From NCBI GenBank assembly GCA_039105265.1, contig JAPFFF010000005.1, positions 7,177,501-7,241,500 on the forward strand: a stretch of DNA of 64,000 nt. The letters run 5' to 3'. Under the pieces are notes generated by a model. The model worked only from the letters and a program-made list of their open reading frames with translations, was not told where the DNA came from and did no database searches. This document shows positions 28,372 to 35,794 of this stretch, one piece after another. The stretch's first letter is position 1. Every line of letters starts with the position of its first letter. The position numbers were made by a program, and so were the translations under genes. The DNA is from Tritrichomonas musculus (lineage: Eukaryota > Parabasalia > Tritrichomonadida > Tritrichomonadidae).

Positions 28372-28827
28372 ATGGGAATTGAACGTCATTCAGTAGAAGA
28401 TTATTGGAAGCCAAATTATTCCAAAAAGCAACAATTTTCTCCATGGCAAGAGATAATAAAAGGAGGAGTAGGACTAGGCGGTAAGTTATTAATGGGAGCA
28501 GCAGATAGTTTTTCGGGAGGTCTTGCAAGTAAACTATTAGATGCTTCAGCAGGTGGATTAACCAAGCATGCTGGTGTTATTGGTTCAGTTGCGAGAGGTC
28601 TTGGTGAAAGCTTCTTGAGCGATAGTACAAGAAATAAAATAGCAAATATAGCTGACACAGCATTAAAATATGTCCCAGAAGGAAAAGTGAAAACTGCCTT
28701 ATCATCAATTAATAAATCTGCAAAAGGTGATTCAGTTGGAGCACCTCTTGAAAAGCCAGCATTTTCGTCTAGATCATTACAAGAGAGTGAATTTACTACC
28801 AACAATCGGGCGAGAACCTACATCTAA
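28372..28827 (+). CDS. Candidate pVI-like minor virion protein with protease site
   Basis: 151 aa. A hydrophilic head of 32 residues ends IIKGG, followed by a glycine/alanine-rich amphipathic or hydrophobic stretch (VGLGGKLLMGAADSFSGG). I-K-G-G followed by V fits the adenain consensus (M/I/L)xGG-x, and the element encodes an adenain-like protease. Adenovirus pVI is cleaved at a similar distance from its N-terminus to free a membrane-active helix. The role is inferred by this analogy and by position between ATPase and capsid genes; similarity beyond layout is not shown. Confidence 0.5.
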   Translation: MGIERHSVEDYWKPNYSKKQQFSPWQEIIKGGVGLGGKLLMGAADSFSGGLASKLLDASAGGLTKHAGVIGSVARGLGESFLSDSTRNKIANIADTALKYVPEGKVKTALSSINKSAKGDSVGAPLEKPAFSSRSLQESEFTTNNRARTYI

Positions 28828-28874
28828 TGAAAACTCAAAAAAACTAAATTTTTGGACTTTTTTGTTTATTTTAA

Positions 28875-29426
28875 ATGTCAAAACATCTAACAGGTTCTAA
28901 GAGACTTGCAGTTATTCATAAATGGTTGAATGGAAGGGATGACCCAGATTGGGAAGTTTTACCTACAAAAACCAAAGACAAGTATATTGTAAAACAGCGA
29001 AAAACTCCAATAACTCGAGAATATCAAGAAAACTCAGAAAGTGAAAATAACGAAGAAACTCAAGAAAACTCAGACAGTGAAGAACATGAGGAACTTGAAG
29101 AAAAGCCAAGAAAGCCAATAAGTTCGAAAGCTGCACGAAAACCTCCAAAACCTCGAAAAACTCAACAAAGCCAAGTTTATGACCCTACTGTGAATGAGGA
29201 AATACTAAAACAGCTAAAATCACTAGGTGAAGAAATGAAGATAAGTCGAGAGAAGAAAGAACAGAGACGTATGATAAAGGAGGTTGTTGATAAAAGGATG
29301 AGTAAACCAAGACAACAGTATGTTCCTGAAGAACCGCCACAACAATATGAAGAAGAACAACAACCTCAATATATACCTATGAGACCTATTGGTAGGAGAA
29401 ATCGCATCTTTGAAGATATGATGTAA
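28875..29426 (+). CDS. Charged, proline/lysine-rich virion-associated candidate
   Basis: 183 aa. An acidic segment (SESENNEETQENSDSEEHE) is followed by a basic one (KPRKPISSKAARKPPKPRK), then a coiled-coil-prone helix and a Gln/Pro tail. Disordered overall, with no known domain. Its place directly before the major capsid gene suggests a scaffold or DNA-associated protein, but this is inference. Start in TTTTAAATG. Confidence 0.55.
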   Translation: MSKHLTGSKRLAVIHKWLNGRDDPDWEVLPTKTKDKYIVKQRKTPITREYQENSESENNEETQENSDSEEHEELEEKPRKPISSKAARKPPKPRKTQQSQVYDPTVNEEILKQLKSLGEEMKISREKKEQRRMIKEVVDKRMSKPRQQYVPEEPPQQYEEEQQPQYIPMRPIGRRNRIFEDMM

Positions 29427-29443
29427 ATTTTTTTCCATCTAAA

Positions 29444-31126
29444 ATGCTCAACAAGGAATCCTATATGAAAACCTCAGCAGAGGTTTGTACCCAGATTGCA
29501 TCTTACTTTGATGTTGTCGATAATTGCATAGCACTTAGTGATACTAATAAGGCATACTCATTAAATCCACAAACTTCATATTCACCATCACCACCAATTA
29601 AGAGTGGTTCATATACAACATGTATTATATCTCCTAATACTCATAATACTGCTGATATATATAATGGATTTATTCGAGCAGATATGAAAGTGATGATAAA
29701 AATAGACAAGCCAATTCTAAGTGATTTAGAAAATGTCAGTGGTTATAATTTTGGTAAGGTATGGTTTGGTTTTAAGGATGCTCGAGATGCTGTTGAGAAG
29801 TATGAAATTGTAGCTAATGGTATGACGCTTTATACCCAGAACTTTGGATGTGAAGAATCCTTTTTAACTGCATGTTGTGCAAATGAAGTTACTAAAAGAG
29901 CTGATATATATAGTAAAGCAAGACATAAGGATATTTGGAATGATACTCATGGAAGGAGATGTGGTTTTGTTGCAAATCTTAACAAAGATGTGACTTCTGT
30001 CACTGAAACAATTAGATTAAAGATTGATTTGCGACGATTCCTACCTTTATCTAATATCAAGTACTTGCCAGCATTTGCAGGTAAAATCGAATTACGTCTA
30101 TACTTTTCAACAGCTGGTATGGTATATTGTCCAGTTGGTTTTGAAAAGAGCTTGGTTGCTAATCCACATATAATGAAAGACTTCAATGTTGATGAAATTA
30201 CCAATGAATTTCGACCTATTGGAGAACCAATATGGATGTGGACAAGTACCGAAAAAATAGCAATGGATAAGATTAATGACCCCAAGAATCTTCCACCTGT
30301 TGGTGAAAATCATGGAGGAGCATATGAAGTCGCAGGAGCTAACAATACTAAGGCAAGAGTTGACCGAACTATTTACAGTGATTGGAGAACTTGGAGTGTT
30401 GTTGATTATTCCATTGAAGAATGTGCGAGTATTATACCTTGTTTTGGTATTCATGAATCTGTATATACAGCACTTGTTCAAAGATATGCTAACCCACAAC
30501 ATCCACTTACATTCCCAACACAGATAATGTCATTTTACACTTGTACAAGACCTCTTAATAATGAACAAGATAAAGCAACTATTACTATTACACCTAATTT
30601 TGTAGATAGTATGTTTTGCTTATTCCCACTCAAGCATACGCATAAGACATACTTCAAGAATCCTATGTTTGAAGCATTTCATATGAATTGTGGTAATTAC
30701 AATAATATTCCTGCTAAAGCATTTGGTACGAATGGTAAGTATCCAGAGTTCCTCGAATATTGCCAGAATGCAATGAACATGAATGGAGAGCAAAATGGAT
30801 TTAATAAAGAGGTTATTGCAAGTTTAGCGAATGAGTATCAATATAATGAAAACACAACAGGCTATTATCCAAATGATAGGTCCTCATTCTTCATAGGTCT
30901 TCCTACTGAAACAGATGGAACATATCAACAAGGTCTTTCAAGTCTTGCACCTATTAACTTCGAATTGATATGTAGTCAAAAGGCAGATAATCCATTTAGA
31001 CAGGAAGTAGATACACCTCCATTATTATGCTTATTAACAGATATATCAATTAGTATCTTAATTAGACCTAATGGTATGCCACCATCAGTACGTATTGGTC
31101 CTTATGATTTAACAACCCCTGAATAA
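29444..31126 (+). CDS. Major capsid protein candidate (double jelly-roll type)
   Basis: 560 aa, the right length for a polinton major capsid protein, located after the packaging ATPase. It is rich in alternating beta stretches with few charged repeats (ETIRLKIDLRRFLPL, GKIELRLYFSTAGMVY, DISISILIRPNGMPPSVRIG) and lacks signals or membrane segments. A double jelly-roll would form hexon-like trimers. The call rests on length, composition and gene order rather than on a single diagnostic motif. Confidence 0.7.
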   Translation: MLNKESYMKTSAEVCTQIASYFDVVDNCIALSDTNKAYSLNPQTSYSPSPPIKSGSYTTCIISPNTHNTADIYNGFIRADMKVMIKIDKPILSDLENVSGYNFGKVWFGFKDARDAVEKYEIVANGMTLYTQNFGCEESFLTACCANEVTKRADIYSKARHKDIWNDTHGRRCGFVANLNKDVTSVTETIRLKIDLRRFLPLSNIKYLPAFAGKIELRLYFSTAGMVYCPVGFEKSLVANPHIMKDFNVDEITNEFRPIGEPIWMWTSTEKIAMDKINDPKNLPPVGENHGGAYEVAGANNTKARVDRTIYSDWRTWSVVDYSIEECASIIPCFGIHESVYTALVQRYANPQHPLTFPTQIMSFYTCTRPLNNEQDKATITITPNFVDSMFCLFPLKHTHKTYFKNPMFEAFHMNCGNYNNIPAKAFGTNGKYPEFLEYCQNAMNMNGEQNGFNKEVIASLANEYQYNENTTGYYPNDRSSFFIGLPTETDGTYQQGLSSLAPINFELICSQKADNPFRQEVDTPPLLCLLTDISISILIRPNGMPPSVRIGPYDLTTPE

Positions 31127-31157
31127 ACATAAAGAAGGATATTTTATTTTTTTGTAA

Positions 31158-31592
31158 ATGTCGAATGATTATAGAAGCCCACATGCTGAGATTGTTGGAA
31201 GAGAAGGTATGATGTATAATGAAGCTACCATGAAAAATAAGGACTTAGAGTTTCAACATTTTGGTGTGTTCAGTAATACTAATACTTATTCTGTAACCTT
31301 CAACCCATATATTAATCGACCACCTACCCAGATTATTGAACATGAGGACCCTGTTAGATTTCCAGATACTCGAGAACATATAACCAAACCTGTTCGTGAA
31401 CCTCCTGTTAGTATTACAGATGGTGGTTTTTATCGACATATAGGTGAAAAAGATAGACCAGTACCTCTCTTACCAAAATATCTTAAGAAGCCTGAGAAAC
31501 CACCAATGCAAGGTAGAGCAAGAGAATATAATAAACAAGATATTCGATATGGACCTACCCAACATATCTTTACCCAAAATAACATATATTAA
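31158..31592 (+). CDS. Unknown protein, proline-rich
   Basis: 144 aa, hydrophilic, with many prolines (INRPPTQIIEHEDP, EKPPMQGRAREYN). No family recognised. It follows the capsid gene by 31 bases, with a T-rich tract and TTTGTAAATG at its start like its neighbours. A late virion component is possible. Confidence 0.5.
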   Translation: MSNDYRSPHAEIVGREGMMYNEATMKNKDLEFQHFGVFSNTNTYSVTFNPYINRPPTQIIEHEDPVRFPDTREHITKPVREPPVSITDGGFYRHIGEKDRPVPLLPKYLKKPEKPPMQGRAREYNKQDIRYGPTQHIFTQNNIY

Positions 31593-31616
31593 TTTTTTAT
31601 TGAATTTTTTATCCAG

Positions 31617-32063
31617 ATGAAAATGACAACAAGAAACGTCTATGACTATGTCAATGAACTTCGCGCAAAATGTGCTCCAAATACTAAACAATGTAATTTC
31701 TCGATACTTTGTGACAAGTACCCAATGAAAACAGGAGAATGGAGTTATTTAGGCAAAGTACTCTATGTCTCAATCAAGGTAAAAGACAAGTGCCACAGAT
31801 TTTATCCAGATAAGCTCAAAGAACTTGATCTTGACTCAATATTTATTAAGCCTAACTCAAGGAGAAAAATAACTGAAGATTTCGAAGAGTTCTACATAAA
31901 TGGAAACACTACCACTCAAGAGTATCAAGGAATCAAATACTACAACTACTCCATTGCAGCTGCTCCTACAAGTCATAAACCAAAAATCGATGCTCTCAAG
32001 CAGAAATATCAAATTGAGTCATTTGACATGTTTATTGGAGAACAGCTAGACTTAGTACTTTAA
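31617..32063 (+). CDS. Unknown protein
   Basis: 148 aa, soluble, mixed alpha/beta. It contains conserved-looking aromatic patches (GEWSYLGKVLYVSIKVKDK, FEEFYINGN). A second ATG two codons in is equally possible. No family recognised; it lies within the same-strand virion gene run. Confidence 0.5.
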   Translation: MKMTTRNVYDYVNELRAKCAPNTKQCNFSILCDKYPMKTGEWSYLGKVLYVSIKVKDKCHRFYPDKLKELDLDSIFIKPNSRRKITEDFEEFYINGNTTTQEYQGIKYYNYSIAAAPTSHKPKIDALKQKYQIESFDMFIGEQLDLVL

Positions 32064-32084
32064 GCCTATTTTTTCCCAACCTAA

Positions 32085-32609
32085 ATGATTAAGAAGAGGG
32101 GTACAACCAATGGAGTTCAAGCAAATGTATCTTTAGAACCATCAGCAGCTGCATCATCTACATCAAACATCAACAACAACATTATTATTAATAAGAGAGA
32201 TGATGGCAAGGAAGACATTGTTATTACAAGAGACATTGGAGTGCAAACTGAACCTGTTGAAGTTGAACCAGATGTACGTAATGTTATACTTGAAGCATAT
32301 GCACAAATACTACTTAATCAAGACAAAGCACTACTAGCTAACATTATATCAAAGAAATGCATCATAGTACCTATTGAATCTCTTAGCAACATCATCAAAG
32401 CAATACTACATGTTAGTGAGGTTGAAGTACAACTTAATGAAGATGTTGGATGTTGTGCAGCTAAGAGCAATCCAATAAGAAAAATAGATGCTATTAAGAT
32501 TATTAAAGATAATGGAGAGGTAGTCATTGACTTGAAACAAGTATATAATAAAGAATATAATGAGCTTGTTAATAATTATCATGTATGCTTAAAATATTGC
32601 ATAGTATAA
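32085..32609 (+). CDS. Unknown protein with DIGVQTEP motif
   Basis: 174 aa. A low-complexity Ser/Asn head (SNINNNIIIN) is followed by RDIGVQTEPVEVEP, a motif also seen in proteins at 22725, 23711 and 25312, then a helical domain (VILEAYAQILLNQDKALLANI) with several cysteines. The start codon is in CTAAATG. Function unknown. Confidence 0.55.
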   Translation: MIKKRGTTNGVQANVSLEPSAAASSTSNINNNIIINKRDDGKEDIVITRDIGVQTEPVEVEPDVRNVILEAYAQILLNQDKALLANIISKKCIIVPIESLSNIIKAILHVSEVEVQLNEDVGCCAAKSNPIRKIDAIKIIKDNGEVVIDLKQVYNKEYNELVNNYHVCLKYCIV

Positions 32610-32661
32610 AAAAAGACATATATAAAAAAAACTTAAAATTAGAAGTAATTATTTTTTACTC

Positions 32662-33033
32662 TTACTCCTTGTCTTTTGGAGATGAAGCTTCTTGTTCATC
32701 TTCATCATCTTCTTCTTGTGTCTCTTGCGAGTCAGGCACTATAGGCACGTGAAAGCCAATAGATTTTGGTGTTGTAGATTGAGGAATCTTTTTATGAAAA
32801 ACCTCGCAGGTAGTGAGATTCATTTGAGTAAGTGCTTCAGCAATCTTGTTCATGTTTGCTTGTATCAAAGGGTCATAGATGGTGCAGACATTAGATGATG
32901 TCGAGTTTATTATTTTTTGGTTGAACAGAAATATCACCTCTTTAATAGCATTGGCTATTTCAACATGAGCATTTTTGATAGCTAGCTTTTGCTGTTTTTG
33001 GAATTCTTTGAAGTCATTTCCAGAACGCGACAT
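32662..33033 (-). CDS. Small helical protein with acidic tail
   Basis: 123 aa, mainly helical (FKEFQKQQKLAIKNAHVEIA), ending in a Glu/Asp-rich tail (EEDDEDEQEASSPKDKE). No known family. It is the first minus-strand gene after the virion run and is divergent from the bZIP-like gene at 33110. Regulatory or scaffold role possible. Confidence 0.5.
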   Translation of the reverse strand: MSRSGNDFKEFQKQQKLAIKNAHVEIANAIKEVIFLFNQKIINSTSSNVCTIYDPLIQANMNKIAEALTQMNLTTCEVFHKKIPQSTTPKSIGFHVPIVPDSQETQEEDDEDEQEASSPKDKE

Positions 33034-33109
33034 TTTAAAAAATGAAGTGATTTTGTTTGCGAATATTCAATTTTCAAAAATAATTCAATTTTTTTTCTCG
33101 AATGAAATC

Positions 33110-33388
33110 ATGAGCCAAAATTTAGATTTGGGTGAGTTCAAGGAAACAGCTATCATCAAGAAGTTGAAGAAGTCCAAGAGTAACAACAACCTCAAAAATA
33201 TTGATACTGCAAAAACTGAAACAACAGAAAAACGTGGTAGAAAGCAAAAGTATGCAACAGTTGAAGAACGAAATGAAGCACGTAAACAACAGCAAAAGGC
33301 ATATCGTGAAAGAAAGAAAAGAGAAATACAAAGTATGAAGGAAAAAATAATGTCGTATGAAAGCAAAAAGGTAGCTTATGAAGAATGA
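33110..33388 (+). CDS. Small basic bZIP-like protein
   Basis: 92 aa from the ATG at 33110 (MSQNLDLGEF); the longer frame upstream lacks a convincing start. It has an AT-hook-like RGRKQK, then a basic-region-like helix EERNEARKQQQKAYRERKKR leading into a short heptad stretch. This is a DNA-binding layout and may act in transcription or at the origin. The final codons VAYEE lie in the first units of a 19-bp repeat that continues beyond the stop. Confidence 0.6.
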   Translation: MSQNLDLGEFKETAIIKKLKKSKSNNNLKNIDTAKTETTEKRGRKQKYATVEERNEARKQQQKAYRERKKREIQSMKEKIMSYESKKVAYEE

Positions 33389-33404
33389 GGTAGCTTATGA
33401 AAAA

Positions 33405-33651
33405 GGTAGCTTATGAGGAAAAAGGTAGCTTATGAGGAAAAAGGTAGCTTATGAGGAAAAAGGTAGCTTATGAGGAAAAAGGTAGCTTATGAGGAAAAAG
33501 GTAGCTTATGAGGAAAAAGGTAGCTTATGAGGAAAAAGGTAGCTTATGAGGAAAAAGGTAGCTTATGAGGAAAAAGGTAGCTTATGAGGAAAAAGGTAGC
33601 TTATGAGGAAAAAGGTAGCTTATGAGGAAAAAGGTAGCTTATGAGGAAAAA
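33405..33651 (+). repeat. Perfect 19-bp tandem array, 13 copies
   Basis: Unit GGTAGCTTATGAGGAAAAA repeated exactly from 33405 to 33651, preceded by two irregular copies that overlap the end of the bZIP-like gene. There are no unique spacers, so it is not a CRISPR. Such iterons could be protein-binding sites (origin or recombination), or a recent slippage product. Confidence 0.9.
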
Positions 33652-33682
33652 CATGTAGTTAAAAAAAAAACTTTTTTTTTAG

Positions 33683-34108
33683 TTATTCATTTTTCTTGTA
33701 GTACATTGTGATGAACTTCTTGTTTCTTTTCACTTTCTTATGTGTAAAGTGTCTCTTTGTTCCATCGAGATGCCCGAAACCAAGTCGAGTAATAGATAGT
33801 TCATGACCAAAGAACATGTTGTACAAGTTAACAATGTCTCTTGCAGGATAACAATCTTTTTCGAGGCTGTCAAACCATTCATCATACCTCTTTTTTTGTT
33901 TTGCTCGAAGTCGATGTGCATCATTTTCAAGAGCATGAGCATAATTTTCACACATCGTTCTTAAATTTGATGTATCATCTTCAACTTTTAGTTGAGATAT
34001 TTTTTTCGACATGTTTATATTAATTTTGTAGTCGAATGAATCATGATCTTTAGGAGGTGTTTGTTTTTGTAAAATATCTTCTATTTTATCTTCTTCTTCA
34101 TTCATCAT
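33683..34108 (-). CDS. Protein with putative winged-helix module
   Basis: 141 aa. The C-terminal half (EWFDSLEKDCYPARDIVNLYN.FFG) matches modules at 56325 (FYAKLDKDWYSTDELVQLYND) and 63265 (FYDSLPFGTYSLIELTDLYNQ), followed by a basic hairpin-like segment. Spacing resembles viral winged-helix DNA-binding domains. The N-terminal half is acidic and helical. It is next to the 19-bp iteron array, which might be its binding site; that link is inference. Confidence 0.55.
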   Translation of the reverse strand: MMNEEEDKIEDILQKQTPPKDHDSFDYKININMSKKISQLKVEDDTSNLRTMCENYAHALENDAHRLRAKQKKRYDEWFDSLEKDCYPARDIVNLYNMFFGHELSITRLGFGHLDGTKRHFTHKKVKRNKKFITMYYKKNE

Positions 34109-34298
34109 TAATAAAATAATAGTGATATTAATAAATATATTTTTTTAAAATTTCAATATATTTTATTTTTTTTAATTCAATTTTTGAATTTTTATAGTTA
34201 ATGTAACTTTTTCAAAGAAAAATATCTACCTTCGAGTTTTTCTACGAAATTTAAAATTTAGTGATATCAACTAGAAAATAGATCATTTTTATACTTGT

Positions 34299-35720
34299 AT
34301 GTCATACAACTACAGCTCAGACAGCGATGTTAGTCTATTTGACTCGATCGAGCAATCGGGTCAACAAGCTCCACCATCAGATCCGCCATCAGCTCCACCC
34401 ACAGAAGTTTGGCTCAAGAACATGACCCCAGAACAACTCGAATCCATGCGACAGTTCATCATGAAGCAGCAAGAAGAAGCAGCAGCTAGATTGAAGAAGA
34501 AGCAGCAAGAAGAAGAAGCAGCTAGATTGAAGAAGAAGCAAGAAGAAGAAGAAGCAGCTAGATTGAAGAAGAAGCAAGAAGAAGAAGAAGCAGCTCGATT
34601 GAAGAAGCAACAAGAAGAAGAAGCAGCTAGATTGAAGAAGCAGCAAGAAGAAGAAGCATTAGCAAGATTGAAGCAAGAAGACGATGCAAGAAGGAAGAAT
34701 CCATATGTTCCATATGTTCCAATTTCCAATAAAGTCTTTCCACCACCTCGCTCATATAATATAATACAAGTTCCTCCACCTCCTCCACCTCCTTCTAATC
34801 AACAAATACCACCACCTCCAAGAGTTCTCGCTAGACCATCTGCATTTGTCGAGAATCAAAAACTCGGTTCCAATCCAAAAGAAGAAACAAAGATAGAAGG
34901 AGAAGAAGAAGAAGTTGATCATGAACAAGAACCATCACCAGCTCGCAAAGAACCATATAAGCCACCGAAAAGTGTTCATGAAATGAAATCCAATAGTGAT
35001 TATAAGGAGGATAATGTTCGTCCATTCGACTTTCGAGAAGAAATGGAACAATTAATAGAAGAAAATGAAAACTTGAAAGAACGATTAACGAAGTTGGAGG
35101 AGAAAATGACTGGTGTAGAATTTCACATTGAAGACATCAATCACAATGCTGAAGAACTCAGGAAAGACATTGATAATAACGACGAATACGCACTCGAGCT
35201 GATGAAATTGGAACTTGCTCCAAAAAAGGTGGCGAAGTACATTAACAAAATTCACGATCTAAAGAAGGACGTGGCGGATCTGAAAAATGCTCAACAAGCT
35301 GGTCCTCCAACAGATGATGCATTTGCTGAAAAGTTGGCAAGATCGAGATTGATGATGGTAGAAGCTGATTATCTTCGAAACATGTTGGAAGCTGTTGAAT
35401 CATATGACAAGAAAAAAGCACCAGATCAGACGAGCGTGTTCAAGTCCTATGGATGGAAGTTGTCCAATTGCGTTTATCATCTTCGACAATACTTATCACA
35501 AGAAGAGAAAGAGAAGTTGGACAAAGCATGCAGCTTCGAGAGAAGTGGAAGGAAGCAATCACCGAAGCAAGTGCTGAAAGCCATGAGGCAATGGGGTGAA
35601 TCAATGGAGAAGAACGAAATTCAACGGAACTCTGAATCGAAGGTGAAAGGAAATGAGTTCCAATATCATTTTCCACATCTCGATGATAATGTCGTTGATG
35701 ATGATGATTACCCCCAATAA
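34299..35720 (+). CDS. Long coiled-coil protein with KKQEEEAARL repeats
   Basis: 473 aa. After a Pro-rich head (QQAPPSDPPSAPPTE) come about seven repeats of AARLKKKQEEEE (residues ~55-125), a polyproline segment, an acidic stretch, and a long heptad region (EMEQLIEENENLKERLTKLEEK). A folded helical C-terminal domain follows and the protein ends in an acidic DDDDY tail. It is probably a rod-like structural protein. The repeat region is low-complexity DNA and could vary in copy number. No enzyme motif. Confidence 0.65.
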   Translation: MSYNYSSDSDVSLFDSIEQSGQQAPPSDPPSAPPTEVWLKNMTPEQLESMRQFIMKQQEEAAARLKKKQQEEEAARLKKKQEEEEAARLKKKQEEEEAARLKKQQEEEAARLKKQQEEEALARLKQEDDARRKNPYVPYVPISNKVFPPPRSYNIIQVPPPPPPPSNQQIPPPPRVLARPSAFVENQKLGSNPKEETKIEGEEEEVDHEQEPSPARKEPYKPPKSVHEMKSNSDYKEDNVRPFDFREEMEQLIEENENLKERLTKLEEKMTGVEFHIEDINHNAEELRKDIDNNDEYALELMKLELAPKKVAKYINKIHDLKKDVADLKNAQQAGPPTDDAFAEKLARSRLMMVEADYLRNMLEAVESYDKKKAPDQTSVFKSYGWKLSNCVYHLRQYLSQEEKEKLDKACSFERSGRKQSPKQVLKAMRQWGESMEKNEIQRNSESKVKGNEFQYHFPHLDDNVVDDDDYPQ

Positions 35721-35779
35721 GATAGGTCATAACTAAAAAAATAATTTTTTTAACTTTTTCTTTGTTTTTATTTTTATCG

Positions 35780-35794
35780 TTTCACTTTTATTTT
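35780..35794 (+). promoter_or_regulatory. Initiator-like TTTCACTTTTATTTT before the polymerase
   Basis: Directly precedes the polymerase ATG at 35795 and matches the TCAYTT initiator. It argues for the ATG at 35795 rather than an upstream non-ATG start. Confidence 0.4.

Noticed and set aside
28416-28805. 129-codon minus-strand frame opposite the pVI-like gene
   Set aside because: Mirror of a Gly/Ser/Ala-rich gene on the plus strand, no initiator or similarity; shadow frame.
33405-33651. Regular array resembling a CRISPR
   Set aside because: Units are directly adjacent with no unique spacers, and there are no cas genes; it is a simple tandem repeat.
34361-34729. Cys/Phe/Ser-rich minus-strand frames opposite the coiled-coil gene
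   Set aside because: Complement of GAAGAAGAA repeats; low-complexity artefact.
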